The position numbers and the translations under genes were made by a program. Positions 24,031 to 34,105 of a stretch of DNA of 64,000 nucleotides are shown here, piece after piece. The stretch lies in contig JALJCO010003963.1 in the NCBI GenBank assembly GCA_023101725.1, positions 121,251 to 185,250 on the forward strand, in the 5' to 3' direction. Position 1 is the stretch's first letter, and each line of letters begins with the position of its first letter. The DNA is from Atherinomorus stipes (lineage: Eukaryota > Chordata > Actinopteri > Atheriniformes > Atherinidae). Under the pieces are notes generated by a model that was not told where the DNA came from, did not search any database, and saw only the letters and a list, made by a program, of their open reading frames with translations.

Positions 24031-24486
24031 GAGGTGCAACAATAGCCTGCATGTACTCATGTTGAACCGTGGCCACCGTATTAAATATCGAACAACAATC
24101 AACTTGTGATGCTCTGTGTTGAAAAGTCAGTGAATTTGTGTTCGTCTACATTCAGATCTGGTTTTTGGAACAACTTTGGTCTTCATGTTAAGTATGACCC
24201 TGATGGTAAGCTGCTGTGGAAAAAAGCACATTGGGCTGAAAAAGGCGTGGACATTTTTGAAGAGAGAGTATGACATTTATACACACATATGTGTGTGTGT
24301 GTGTGTGAATTAATTTAACAATAAATCCTGCACACTCTGAACTACTGTGTACTACTGTGATGATTCTCTAACAGCTGCAGTTCTATGTTAAAGGATTTTC
24401 TTTTTTCTCGTCTTTAATTATTTTTAGTTAAGCGATTTTACTGTCTACTAATGCAGAGATATGGACTATGTTTTTATTTATTATAA

Positions 24487-24487
<1 letters not shown>

Positions 24488-24517
<30 letters not shown>
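24488..24517. repeat. C30 homopolymer
   Basis: Thirty consecutive C on the plus strand, followed by an A/T-rich AATAAATAAATAAA stretch. Confidence 0.95.
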
Positions 24518-24519
<2 letters not shown>

Positions 24520-24520
<1 letters not shown>

Positions 24521-26080
24521 AAATAAATAAAATGAAAAAATAAAAATAAAAAAGGATGCCATTTCTTCAGCATTTAGGCTACCCATCTTTTCTCTTCATT
24601 TTTGGAAATGTTCTTGATAAAAAAAAATCCTAAATTATTAATATTATGATTATTATTCTATCAATAATAATTATAATAATAATAATAATAATTACGACAA
24701 CAAATTAAGTATTTCTCAGACATCAGGGAATCTGTCCCCCAGTTAGGAGAAAATATTTGCTAACATCGTGGCAGGGCTTCTGATCTTTCTCCTGGTTTTT
24801 GCCATTAAAATTTTATCGCTCAGCTTTCAAATGATCCAACGATCATCCGGGACCAGGTCAGGCCCACGCGGGTGCTGGCTCCGCCCTCTCAGGTGTCAGG
24901 ACGGCTGTGAGGATCATCAGGTAGGACGTGATGGAGCGGTGCAGTCTTCATAAGCCGCGAAGCTGATCAATATTAGAGTCACTCAAGTATCAAATGCTAT
25001 TCATCACCGCCGGGAAGCAGCTTTTAGACGGACCTCCTTCACCTCCAGGCTTCTCCTGTTTCAGAGTAGCAGCTGCTCTCCACTGCGCAAACACACCCAG
25101 TCCAAGCAGCAGAAACGCACACACAAGCTGCTTCGAGCTCACGTTGCACGCGCCCATCAAGTCCTTGTCTGAAAATCTGACTGTTGACACCTCTGTCGGC
25201 AAACAGATGACAGATCTGCGGCGGGAGGGATGGAAGCTGGGGGAAATCTTCAAAAATAGGCTTTTATAAAGCGGAATAAATCTCCAGCTGGATTTATGTG
25301 AAAATGTTTTCTTTTACGTCCCCGCAGATGCAAAATGTCTGTCTGTGTTTCAAATGTCCAAAGAGAAGCTTTGAGAAAAGAAGTAAAACGTGCACGGTTT
25401 TATTTCAGCTTCTGCTGCTTACACAGACACAGTTAAAGCACTTTCACAAATGAAATGAGGTGGTTTTCTCCCCCCAAAATAAATTAAGTTCAAATAAATA
25501 AAGTAAGAAAATAATAATAATATTAATAATAAAGTTTTTCAGAAGTGTTGAAAACTATGTGTAAATCGGGCCGACCATTCCCTTCATCAGATTATCTACA
25601 AAGTGCGCTCCAGATGTGTCAGTGGACATAACAAGTCTAAATCATCCGTTTTTCATGAGGGGAGACCAACAGCTTCTGATAAAATCAATACTACAAATAA
25701 TTTGATTGTCGAAGCGTCATTGCAGTGAACTTGAACAAACAACAGGGTCAAACAACATCAGTGCGTCTTCTAGGCCTAATTCACGAGAACCGGTGTTGGA
25801 GGAGCTGCAGCCAAACATGGACACAAACAAACATCCTCCTCCTCATCTGTGCGCTTTTAAATCACCATGAACGTGCCAACACTTGCGTAATGAGGTAGAC
25901 ACACAGCTATACCGTGTGAATGCGTGTATTCGTGCGCGTTTAGTGTGTGTGTGTGTGTTCCCTCTTATTGCGATGCATTCACTGTCAGGGGTTGTTTGGA
26001 TTTTTTGGAGCCATCAACGCACAGAAAGTCTCCACACATGCAGATACTGAGCCTCAGAACTCACAGACCTTTTTCAGTCT
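24520..26080. other. pou4f1 3' flank; no coding sequence seen
   Basis: Unique sequence downstream of the gene. The part at 24930-25130 is non-repetitive, of mixed composition and might be regulatory. No reading frame has a recognisable domain. Confidence 0.4.
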
Positions 26081-26904
26081 TTAAGGCGAGACACTACAGG
26101 CAAAAAGGGTAACAATGGAACTGACTGGTATCACCATAAAACGTCCCTGCTTTATTCCTCACATTAGGGCTATCATTTTTTGTATTGCAAGTTTTCTGAA
26201 ATTTTATGGTTAAATATGCAAATTAGGTGTTATATAGCCAAAAATGTGCTCATTTGCATACATTTCTAGAAACAATCTAAACACAGGATTAAACCAGGTT
26301 CAAAGTTTCTTTAGAATTTTGTTCACATATTAAAGTCAACAGTTTTTGCGGAAGGGATTTTGGGTATCTCTATAGATCATTTCACAATTTAGAATATACT
26401 GTCAACAACCAGAGAAAACTCTTTTTTTGGCATACTTTTGGGATGAAATGTTCTATAAATCAGGCTGTGAATAAGATATCGAAAAATCCTTCTGTAAAAA
26501 CTTAAAGAATAAATTCAGGAGCAAAACTGGAAAGTTTGGTTTCTGTAAGTGCTCCTGAAGTGGGGATATTTTTTACCCGGAATAAGAGAAAAAAATCATT
26601 TTGAGAAAACGGCCTTTAAAGTTTTGGATTGTAAAATTCTCCACATTTTTGTTCTATAACACTATTTCCAGACATCAGATCCAGTCACCAACTTTAGCTG
26701 CATTTTGAGGGGATTGGGTGCATCAGACAAAGTATCATGAAATAAACTCCTAAAATGTTTTGGTGTTTTTTTACGTTTTTTTTTACACTAGTCTGACAGA
26801 AAACATGTTGAAAGAGGGAAAAAAAATGAAAATCTCAAAATTGACCAGGTGATGGAAAAACGTTTGTTTTTTTTTTGTTTTTTACCTGTAGTGTCTCCTC
26901 TTAA
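26081..26904. mobile_element. TTAA-target MITE (GAGACACTACAGG ends)
   Basis: The element at 26085-26900 begins GGCGAGACACTACAGGCAAAAA-like text. Its right end in reverse begins GAGGAGACACTACAGG, then TAAAAA. Both ends abut TTAA (26081-26084, 26901-26904), the target duplication typical of piggyBac and Kolobok elements. The 816-bp interior is AT-rich without a transposase frame. It lies 850 bp beyond the pou4f1 stop codon and may lie inside or limit its 3' untranslated region. Confidence 0.8.
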
Positions 26905-27748
26905 CTGGTTTGGTCTGATCTGTTACCCCCAAAGAAACGAAGAGCTGGGAGAAAGTACAGCGGGAGTTTGATACATGTCAATGAACTATTCCACACGCCG
27001 AAGTGTAATATATTCACAAATATGTACACTGATAGATATAAAAACAAAAAAGCTATTCCGGCTACTGAGGATAATAATAATAATTATTATTCCTCTTTTC
27101 CATCATTATTATTCTTGTTTTTGTACAATAATTGCCATGTGGATGAACAGGTTGGATCCTCGTGTCCGTGGAGAAGCGTTCAGCTCTGAGAGTCTCGGGT
27201 TTGCGGACCAGGTCTCAGTCTCTCTTTTGTTTTTCCTCCCAGTCCCAGTGCGCAGCCTGCGCTGTCAGAAGGAAAGAAGGTACACCGCTGCGCGAGGCTG
27301 AACCCTCACAGGAGGTCCGGCTCACCAGAATCCAGGTCTAAATACCGCAGAAACACCCGCAAGCAGCGTCAAAAACAACCTCACTGCCTGCGCTGAATAC
27401 TTTTATGGACTGGACTCCAGGCACCTGGTTCAGGCGCTCGTGCCGGACCCGCTGAGACCGCTGCTCCGGATCCACGTCTACATTTTCCCTCAGTCTTTAA
27501 ACTTTTTACACGTTTTTATCAAAATATTCTGGAAATCTGATTCATTCTCCTCCATCCGGGATCGCGGGATCTACTTTAATGTTAGCGGTGTGTTAGAAGC
27601 CTTGTTGTCAGCGTGCACCTGCGTGTCCTGTGCTGCATCGCGCGCCCGGCGCGCTCCGGAACGGCGTACCTTTCTCTTTCTGACAGTGCGCAGCAGCAGC
27701 GTTCGTCTCTGGTGGTCTGGAAGCGGGGACGGGGTCCCGCAGGGTCTC
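26905..27748 (-). other. Probable pou4f1 3' untranslated region
   Basis: This follows the TAG stop on the minus strand and is unique sequence. On the minus strand an ATTAAA hexamer lies at about 27574-27579, roughly 170 bp past the stop, and is a possible poly(A) signal. No AATAAA is obvious before the MITE at 26900. The true 3' end is undetermined. Confidence 0.4.
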
Positions 27749-28678
27749 CTAGTGCGTGGCAGAAAACTTCATGCGTTTCTGCTTCTGTCTCTGGTTGCAG
27801 AACCAGACCCGGACCACGTTCTTTTTCAGGTCCAGTTTCTCGGCGATCGCGGCGATCTTCTCCGAGGAGGGCCGCGGCTGCACGGCGAAGTACGCCTCCA
27901 AGGAGCGCTTCTCCGGGGCCGCGATGGACGTGCGTTTCCTCTTTTTATCCCCCCCGTTGAAGATTTCGGGCTTGGACATCTTCTCCCTCTGTGCGCGCTC
28001 CGCCTCCTCCAGCCAGGCCTCCAGGATCGGCTTCAGGGCCACCATGTTGTTGTGCGACAGTGTCAGGGACTCGAACCTGCAGATGGTGCTCTGGCTCAGG
28101 CAGCCGACCCCGGGGATCTTCAGGTTGGCCAGCGCCGCCCCCACGTCGGCCTGCGTCACCCCCAGCTTGATGCGCCGTTGTTTGAACCTTTCAGCGAAAG
28201 ACTCCAGCTCGCGAGGATCCGGCTCCGCGTCCCCGCCGGCGGCCCCCAGGGAGCCGTGGGAGCCCAGGCCGTGCGGGTGCATGTTCATGGACTGTTGGTG
28301 GTGGTGGTGCTGCATGTGGTTGATGGCAGACATGTGCGCGGCCGCGTGAGCTGTGTGCGAGGCCGTGGAGCAGACGTCAGAACCGGGCATGCCCGCCAGA
28401 GAGATGCCCGGCGTCAGGTGGTCCAGCAGGTCGCCCTCGAGGCCCTGCGCCGGCTGGTGGTGCGCCGGGTGGTGGTGCGAGGTGAGCACGGACGGGTGGT
28501 GCAGGTGCGCGGAGGACGAGGTGGGGGTGCAGGTCATGCTGGTCATCGTGGTCATGGTGTGGTAGGTGGCGTCCGGCTTGAAGGGGTGACTCTTCTGCGC
28601 CACGATGTCCACGGCGGCCAGAGCCTCCGCGCGCTGCAGCAGCGTCTCATCAAAGCCGGCGAAGATGTTGCCCTGCAG
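27749..28678 (-). CDS. pou4f1: POU class 4 homeobox transcription factor, exon 2
   Basis: Encodes residues 41-349 of a Brn3-type transcription factor that binds DNA in the nucleus and, in known family members, drives sensory and other neuronal differentiation. The minus-strand acceptor TCCTCTCCAG precedes a phase-0 start at LQGNIF. Visible parts are a POU-IV box (about 43-66), the conserved SHPFKPDATYHTM segment (70-82), and a His-rich linker (98-114 and 161-176). The POU-specific domain (194-267) has Q236 and R241 in its recognition helix. The homeodomain is 285-344, with WFCNQR at 332-337 carrying N335. It ends FSATH then TAG. The residue at 233 is Cys where family members usually have Ser. 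The tail and exon 1 fit pou4f1 better than pou4f2 or pou4f3; a teleost duplicate is possible. Confidence 0.95.
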   Translation of the reverse strand: MQGNIFAGFDETLLQRAEALAAVDIVAQKSHPFKPDATYHTMTTMTSMTCTPTSSSAHLHHPSVLTSHHHPAHHQPAQGLEGDLLDHLTPGISLAGMPGSDVCSTASHTAHAAAHMSAINHMQHHHHQQSMNMHPHGLGSHGSLGAAGGDAEPDPRELESFAERFKQRRIKLGVTQADVGAALANLKIPGVGCLSQSTICRFESLTLSHNNMVALKPILEAWLEEAERAQREKMSKPEIFNGGDKKRKRTSIAAPEKRSLEAYFAVQPRPSSEKIAAIAEKLDLKKNVVRVWFCNQRQKQKRMKFSATH

Positions 28679-29217
28679 CTGGAGAGGAGACAAGGAGGCC
28701 GCTGAGAGCCAGAAGCGCCACAACCCCCCCGCTGCTCAAGTCCGCACACCGTTTCACACAAATACCAGAAAAAACACATTAAAAAAATTATAGGAATTTT
28801 GAAAGACGTCGTTTAAAAGGAAAATAATCTGAAAGTGTTTAACTTGCGTTTCTTTGCTTCTCAGCGCATTTATTCGGTTTTCAGAAGGGAAACATTTTAA
28901 CTTCAGTGTTAAAGAGGAAAATAATTAGCATACACACATCGACTTTTTAATCATCAGAAGTTTGATTTTTCATCCTGAACTGGAATAAATTGAGTTTGCG
29001 TCAGGAACGAGTCGCGTGGACATTATTTCCCGCCCAGCGCCCAGAAAGTGTGTCAGCGTGGAAGCAAATTCATCTAAAATTAATATTTACGATCTCCTGA
29101 ATAATTTCTGCGGACAATGAAATGAGACGGTCTGAGTGGGAACATGAATGGTCCAATATAAGACGCGCGCGCGGCCCGCTGCTGCTGCATTTTATTTTCT
29201 TTCACTTTCAGAAGAAT

Positions 29218-29269
<52 letters not shown>

Positions 29270-29645
29270 CTGCTTCAAAGCAACATTTGCCCTGAGATTC
29301 TCCTTCTGTGTGGTCGCAGCAGCGCGCGCCTGTCTTATGTTAAGTTTGACACTTTTTAACTATTTAAAATAAAGTTTAGATTTTATTCCTGTCTCTGTTT
29401 TTGTTTTGGGTTTTTTTTTTAACTTTAAAAAGGGAAAAACAAACAGATTTCTCTCCCCTTTAACGTCCTGAATCCACTTTATTTCTAACCTGAGCGGCAA
29501 TAATTGCGCAGATTCAGTCAGCAGGATTTTTGCACATTTTCCAAACATCATTAATCATTTATCATTCTATCATAATCAGCATTATTCCTGCTCGTTGAGC
29601 GACGCGTTTGCGGCGGGTCTGCTTCCATGTGGAGGCTGGACTCAC
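28679..29645 (-). other. pou4f1: pou4f1 intron (967 bp)
   Basis: The donor is TCG followed by GTGAGT and the acceptor is TCTCCTCTCCAG, joining codons in phase 0. Family genes have a single short intron at exactly this point, between the N-terminal exon and the POU-IV box. It contains a (CA)n tract at 29219-29267, otherwise unique sequence. Confidence 0.93.
29219..29267. repeat. (CA)n microsatellite inside the pou4f1 intron
   Basis: About 24 CA units on the plus strand, ending in CACACGCC. Confidence 0.97.
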
Positions 29646-29765
29646 CGACGGCGTGGGCAGGCAGGCCCTGCGGATGGCCTCCGAGCTGGAGTGCAGGGGG
29701 GTGTACTTGGGCTCGTGCAGGATGGGGTGCATACTGAAAGGCTGTTTGCTGTTCATCGACATCAT
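29646..29765 (-). CDS. pou4f1: POU class 4 homeobox transcription factor, exon 1
   Basis: Forty codons, beginning MMSMNSKQPFSMHPIL and ending ACLPTPS. This is the hallmark N-terminus of Brn3 proteins, and the match to the Brn3a subtype (HSSSEAIRRACLPTP) is the main reason for the pou4f1 name. The start is the first of two adjacent ATGs; the second is at codon 2. The exon ends at a consensus GTGAGT donor. Joined to exon 2, it gives a 349-residue protein. That is shorter than mammalian Brn3a, because the long Gly/Ala/His-rich linker of mammals is reduced here. Confidence 0.94.
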
Positions 29766-29999
29766 GATTGCAGAAGTGAGGGAGGGTCGTTGTCCGTCTT
29801 CCTCGTTCGGCTCCGTTTTGGAGGTTTTCTACTCAGAAACGCTCCGGAGAGGAAACAACCTGCCGCGCGCAGATGCTCTGGACGGAAAAGTCTGTCGCGA
29901 TGGGCCGCAGGTGAAGTCGGCGTCGCTCAGGAAGAATCAGAAAAGACGAGGAGACGTAAGTCCGGGACTCCTGCTGCTCCGCTGCCTCCTCACTCACTT

Positions 30000-30067
30000 C
30001 TACATGAAGATGCGCTCGCCTCCGGCACCTATATGGGACCACTGCCTCAAAGGCTACTCCTCATTGG
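30000..30067 (-). promoter_or_regulatory. pou4f1: Candidate pou4f1 core promoter (TATA-like plus CCAAT)
   Basis: On the minus strand, GATCCAATGAGG (CCAAT at 30063-30067) is followed about 30 bp downstream by CCCATATAGGTG (TATA-like at 30029-30036). Transcription would then start near 30000 and give a leader of about 235 nt to the ATG at 29765. Spacing is plausible for a TATA promoter. No experimental start is visible. Confidence 0.5.
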
Positions 30068-30250
30068 ATCAGCCTTCGTCCCGCCCCCTCGATCTCTTCG
30101 CCAATTACATGGAGGTATCCCAAGTAGCCACGCCCCCAAGCGTGGCTACTGGGGAAAGCTGCTTGTGTGGAAGGAGCAGTGAGGAGGATGGTGTGGCTAC
30201 TGCTGCTTCACCTTAGAAAATCAGAACCTGCAGGACAAATGTGGCCTAAA

Positions 30251-30463
30251 AAACCAGACCAGGACCCGGAGTTCTGGTAGGAAGACGAAAAACCAGACCA
30301 CCAGGAGACCAGGACCCGGAGCTCTGGTAGGAAGAGGAAAAACCAGACCACCAGGAGACCAGGACCCGGAGTTCTGGTAGGAAGAGGAAAAACCAGACCA
30401 CCAGGAGACCAGGACCCGGAGCTCTGGTAGGAAGACGAAAAACCAGGAGACCAGGACCTGGAA
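30251..30463 (+). repeat. 50-bp minisatellite, about four copies
   Basis: Units of exactly 50 bp (starts 30291, 30341, 30391), each containing GGACCCGGAG and TCTGGTAGGAAGA. The array lies about 200 bp upstream of the proposed core promoter of pou4f1. Confidence 0.93.
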
Positions 30464-30560
30464 ACCTGCAGCAAAAGTCTAAAAGAAAAAAACAAAAAAA
30501 AAAGAACACGTTGTCCTCTTCAAAAACTTCTTTTTTACAGACTTTAAAACTTCCAAGGAC

Positions 30561-30828
30561 TAAGGGTGGGAAAAAAATATTAATAGGCCTACACTGAAAT
30601 ATCACGATATTTTCATATGCTGATACGTTGACATTTAAAAATTGCAGTATCAATAACAAAATCTCCCGATAGTTCACAAAATATCACAAGAGTTTGTAAC
30701 AGAACGATGAAATCTTGCAAGACTTTGTAAGTGAAATAGATCAATACCGCATTTTAAAATAACGATTTGATATCAGCATATGAGAATATTGCGATATTTC
30801 AGTGTATCGATATTTTTTCCCACCCCTA
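30561..30828. mobile_element. Palindromic MITE (TARGGGTGGGAAAAA ends)
   Basis: The left end is TAAGGGTGGGAAAAA and the right end in reverse is TAGGGGTGGGAAAAA. The symmetry continues through ACACTGAAATATC and ATATGCTGATA, so most of the 268 bp can fold into one hairpin. No perfect 8-bp duplication is present, so hAT assignment is tentative. It lies about 800 bp upstream of the pou4f1 start codon. Confidence 0.8.
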
Positions 30829-31007
30829 GTTTTCAAAGTGTCAGAAATGGATAAAAAAACTGCTATTTGCAATGACTGCTCATTTTTTTCAGCTTCAATA
30901 TTGGTATCGGTATTGGTATTAATATCAGTTATCAGTACGAGTTTTAAAATGTCGGCATATTGGATATCAGCCAAAATTCCAATGTTGTGCATCCTTCATA
31001 CATATAT

Positions 31008-31127
<120 letters not shown>

Positions 31128-31199
31128 GTGTGTGTGCGCGCGCGCGTGTGTGTAACCCAAATGAACCAAAATAGAAAATGTTTCCATTGTTGATAAAAA

Positions 31200-31625
31200 T
31201 TATTCAGCTTCTCTGAAGTTCAGTCTGAGATCCATCGATTGTGTTTATTTCTGATCATCGATCATCAGGTTAAAATGAGGAGAAGAGACTTGGATCAGAT
31301 TTTAAGGCTGCGCGTGCAGGGATTCCTTCACCAGAAATCCATTCACTTTCTCAGCAATTAATACATCAATTAATCATGCTTCACTTACTTTGTGGCTCTG
31401 GAATGGACGCCCCCCTTCCCACATGCGCGCGCGCGTCTCTCAATTAAAGAATAAACAGGCCTGAACAGAAACTAAAGAGCACGAGCAGCCGACGATGAAA
31501 TATTTACACAGGAGGGGTCAGTGGGGTATGGCCTGTCAATCAAACGGGGGATTCCCGGCAACTGACGCGCATTAAGACTGAATATTTGTCGCGATAATCA
31601 TCCACAGGCCTCCCTGAGGTTTTAG
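31200..31625. promoter_or_regulatory. Candidate upstream pou4f1 enhancer
   Basis: Unique sequence 1.4-1.9 kb upstream of the start codon. It has closely spaced AT-rich sites: CAATTAATACATCAATTAATC at 31356-31375, then TCAATTAAAG and ATGAAATATTTACAC. In the minus orientation the first pair reads GATTAATTG and ATTAATTG, the type of site recognised by POU-IV proteins, so autoregulation is possible. Inference only. Confidence 0.3.
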
Positions 31626-31628
31626 CTT

Positions 31629-31629
<1 letters not shown>

Positions 31630-31665
<36 letters not shown>

Positions 31666-31680
31666 CACGCACACACACAC
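31630..31680. repeat. (CA)n microsatellite
   Basis: CA repeats interrupted once by ATGCACG. Confidence 0.95.
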
Positions 31681-31689
31681 TTTCACGCG

Positions 31690-32479
31690 TGCAATTATAC
31701 TGCAGGTATAACAGACATATATTCTCACTTATTTTTTCTTTGTCTTTATGACAAAGATGAATAGTTTTAAATCTACATCAAACATGACTGAGGGCTGAAA
31801 TGCAGATAAAAAATCAGTGATTAAACTTTTGTATTTTCTAAATGTGACGGAAACTTTCTGTCCTGAGTCATAAAAACCTCCAGCAGGTTTCCAGATTAGT
31901 CTGAACGTTTGCAGAGGCTACCTGAACCTCAGCTGAATGGCTAATGGATGGTCCTCTAACATAGACGTTCCCAACCTGCGGGAACCTCCCAACGACGCCC
32001 CCAAGGGGTGGCCAGTGCCCCCCCCCCCCCCCCCCCCCGAACAAAAAGCTGTCCACCCCTGCAAAAATGATATTTTTTTCATCTATATCAATTTTTTATC
32101 TTCTATTAACACAGCGCAGCTTTGCTTATATTTGAATGTCAAAATCTTTATAAGCTAATAAAAATAAAATAAATAAAATTATTATACTAGAACTACCATT
32201 TTCTGCCATGAGCGTTTTGTCGTCGTCCCCTGCAGGTCTGTCATGCCTGATTCACTCGGCCTTTCTCATTCGAGTAAAAGGCTCCATCCAGAACTGCCCC
32301 AACCAGTTTCTAACGTTCCTTTCACATCAGCATCATCACCCGGCCCTCACTGGGCCGACACCACACTACCCCCGTTTAGTTTGTTCACATTACAACTGAG
32401 CCATCTTCAGCTCTGGTGTGAGGTCGTCATAGTGACGTTTTGTGAAGTCAGTTGTTTGCAACACACACACTGAACTGCT
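31690..32479. other. Intergenic; C21 run at 32018-32038
   Basis: The text around the C run reads like a remnant of an interspersed repeat. No gene recognised. Confidence 0.4.
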
Positions 32480-32779
32480 TATTAGAAGCAAAACAATCTT
32501 GGCCACTCTTGAAATAAGTAAAAAAAAAAGATTATTTTTTGCTTGTAATAAGCAAAAAAAAAAATTCTGCCAATGGAACAAGTGAAATTTTCTTATAAGA
32601 TTTCTTGAAATAAGATGCATTTGTCCATTCAAATATATTATATATATTGTATATTGAAGTTCCTATATCTCATTGAAATGTCTCTCTTTGGGTAATTTTG
32701 TTTTATTTTGAGTGTGATGAGATATTTTGACTAGAAATTAGAAAACTATACTTGGTAAGATTTGAGTTTTTGCCGTGTA
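32480..32779 (-). mobile_element. Possible CACTG-type (EnSpm-like) MITE remnant
   Basis: Read on the minus strand it starts ACACGGCAAAAACTC and continues with AAGTATAGTTTTCTAATTTC and GGAACAAGTG-type words. These are frequent in fish non-autonomous EnSpm-like elements, as I recall them. The other end is ragged and no target duplication is identifiable. Confidence 0.35.
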
Positions 32780-33883
32780 CTGTTGAAATTAAGGAAGTGT
32801 GCTGCGGATAATATCTTATATAGAAGCCCATTCATTCTGCCCCCTTCATGTCCATTAAATGGATATACGACTGATCTAAATAGTGTCCAAAGAGTCAGAG
32901 TGATGCAGAAATGTTACTGGAGAGTAAATGCAAACCTCTGCGGGCGCCCCTGGTTCCAGGACCAGCCTTTGTCTGAGATGTTAAAATTAGGATTATACCC
33001 AAACAGAGATGAGTTGAAGTGTATAAGCTGAAGTTTTTTTTTGCTTGTTTTGTTGTTGTTGTTTTAACATTTTGGTTTGCGTACATCATATTTATTTTTT
33101 TATGAAAGGCAGGAAAAGAATCAGCTAGAATTATATAAATGTAATTTTTCCACAATGGCTCATAAACAGCTAAAAATGATAAAGGACCAATTAATATTGG
33201 TATTAATATCGACATACTAACAGATGCAGGTTTTAGCAGTTTTTTTTCCAGACAATAATTCCACAGAATTTTAATGACATAATGACATAAAAAGCACCAG
33301 TAATATTTTTTAGATCTATTTTTCTAGCCATTTGCTTAGAAATTATAGGCTTTAAAAGAAAAAAATCACGCAAATTTTCCAACAGAAATGAACTCATCCA
33401 TTCTCTTTTTGCAAAAGTTTTTGTTGATTTGATGGAAATAAAACTTACTTACAGCAAATAAAACTTACAGCAAATTTCCTATTGTAGATATTCATCAAAG
33501 ATTATAGGTTTTCTTTTTTATACAAGGTCCTGCAACTTTTACAGCTCTGAAGAACTTTGGCTTCAGGGCAAAAATGGCTCTTTGGATTGTGAAGGTTGCA
33601 GATCCCTGGTGTAAACATCTAAAATAGCCCCAACAAAGACATAAACGAGTCACAGAAAAGCCAGAAACAGAAACAATACAACAGAAAATTCATTTAAAAA
33701 TACAGTAAGACAAAGAATTTCTCAAATGGAGACTGTTTATAATGAGGACAAAAGAGACAATCAGATCAAAACCAGTTCAGTTTTATGCACTTCTACCAGT
33801 GTGTCCATCCTGGTCGTCATCAGGACTGACTGTCTGCCCTGCAGGTTTTAGACGTGTCTGTCCATCAACATAAGAATGCCTCA
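32780..33883. other. Intergenic, AT-rich, no gene recognised
   Basis: A plus-strand frame at 32762-33031 crosses part of this stretch; it has no recognised domain. Confidence 0.4.
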
Positions 33884-34105
33884 TTAAAGCTATGGTTGGC
33901 AATCTTGGAAAAACGGTTTGAGCAAGCCACATTTAAAAAAACCCAAAACCCTGCCATGCACCCGCCTGAAACTATCCTCCAGAGCACAGGAACGTGAGTG
34001 CTGATGGTTACGAGCAGGTTGGTGAAGATAACCCACAACAGCCGAGTGGAGAGCTTGTTAGCTGGCTAGTAAACAGCTGAGGAACCACGTCTCTAAAAGC
34101 CTTAC

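Noticed and set aside
27440..28705. 421-codon plus-strand frame over pou4f1
   Set aside because: Antisense shadow of the GC-rich exon 2 coding sequence; no recognised domain.
29595..30216. Two plus-strand frames of about 200 codons
   Set aside because: They overlie exon 1, the leader and promoter of pou4f1 on the opposite strand and have no known domain.
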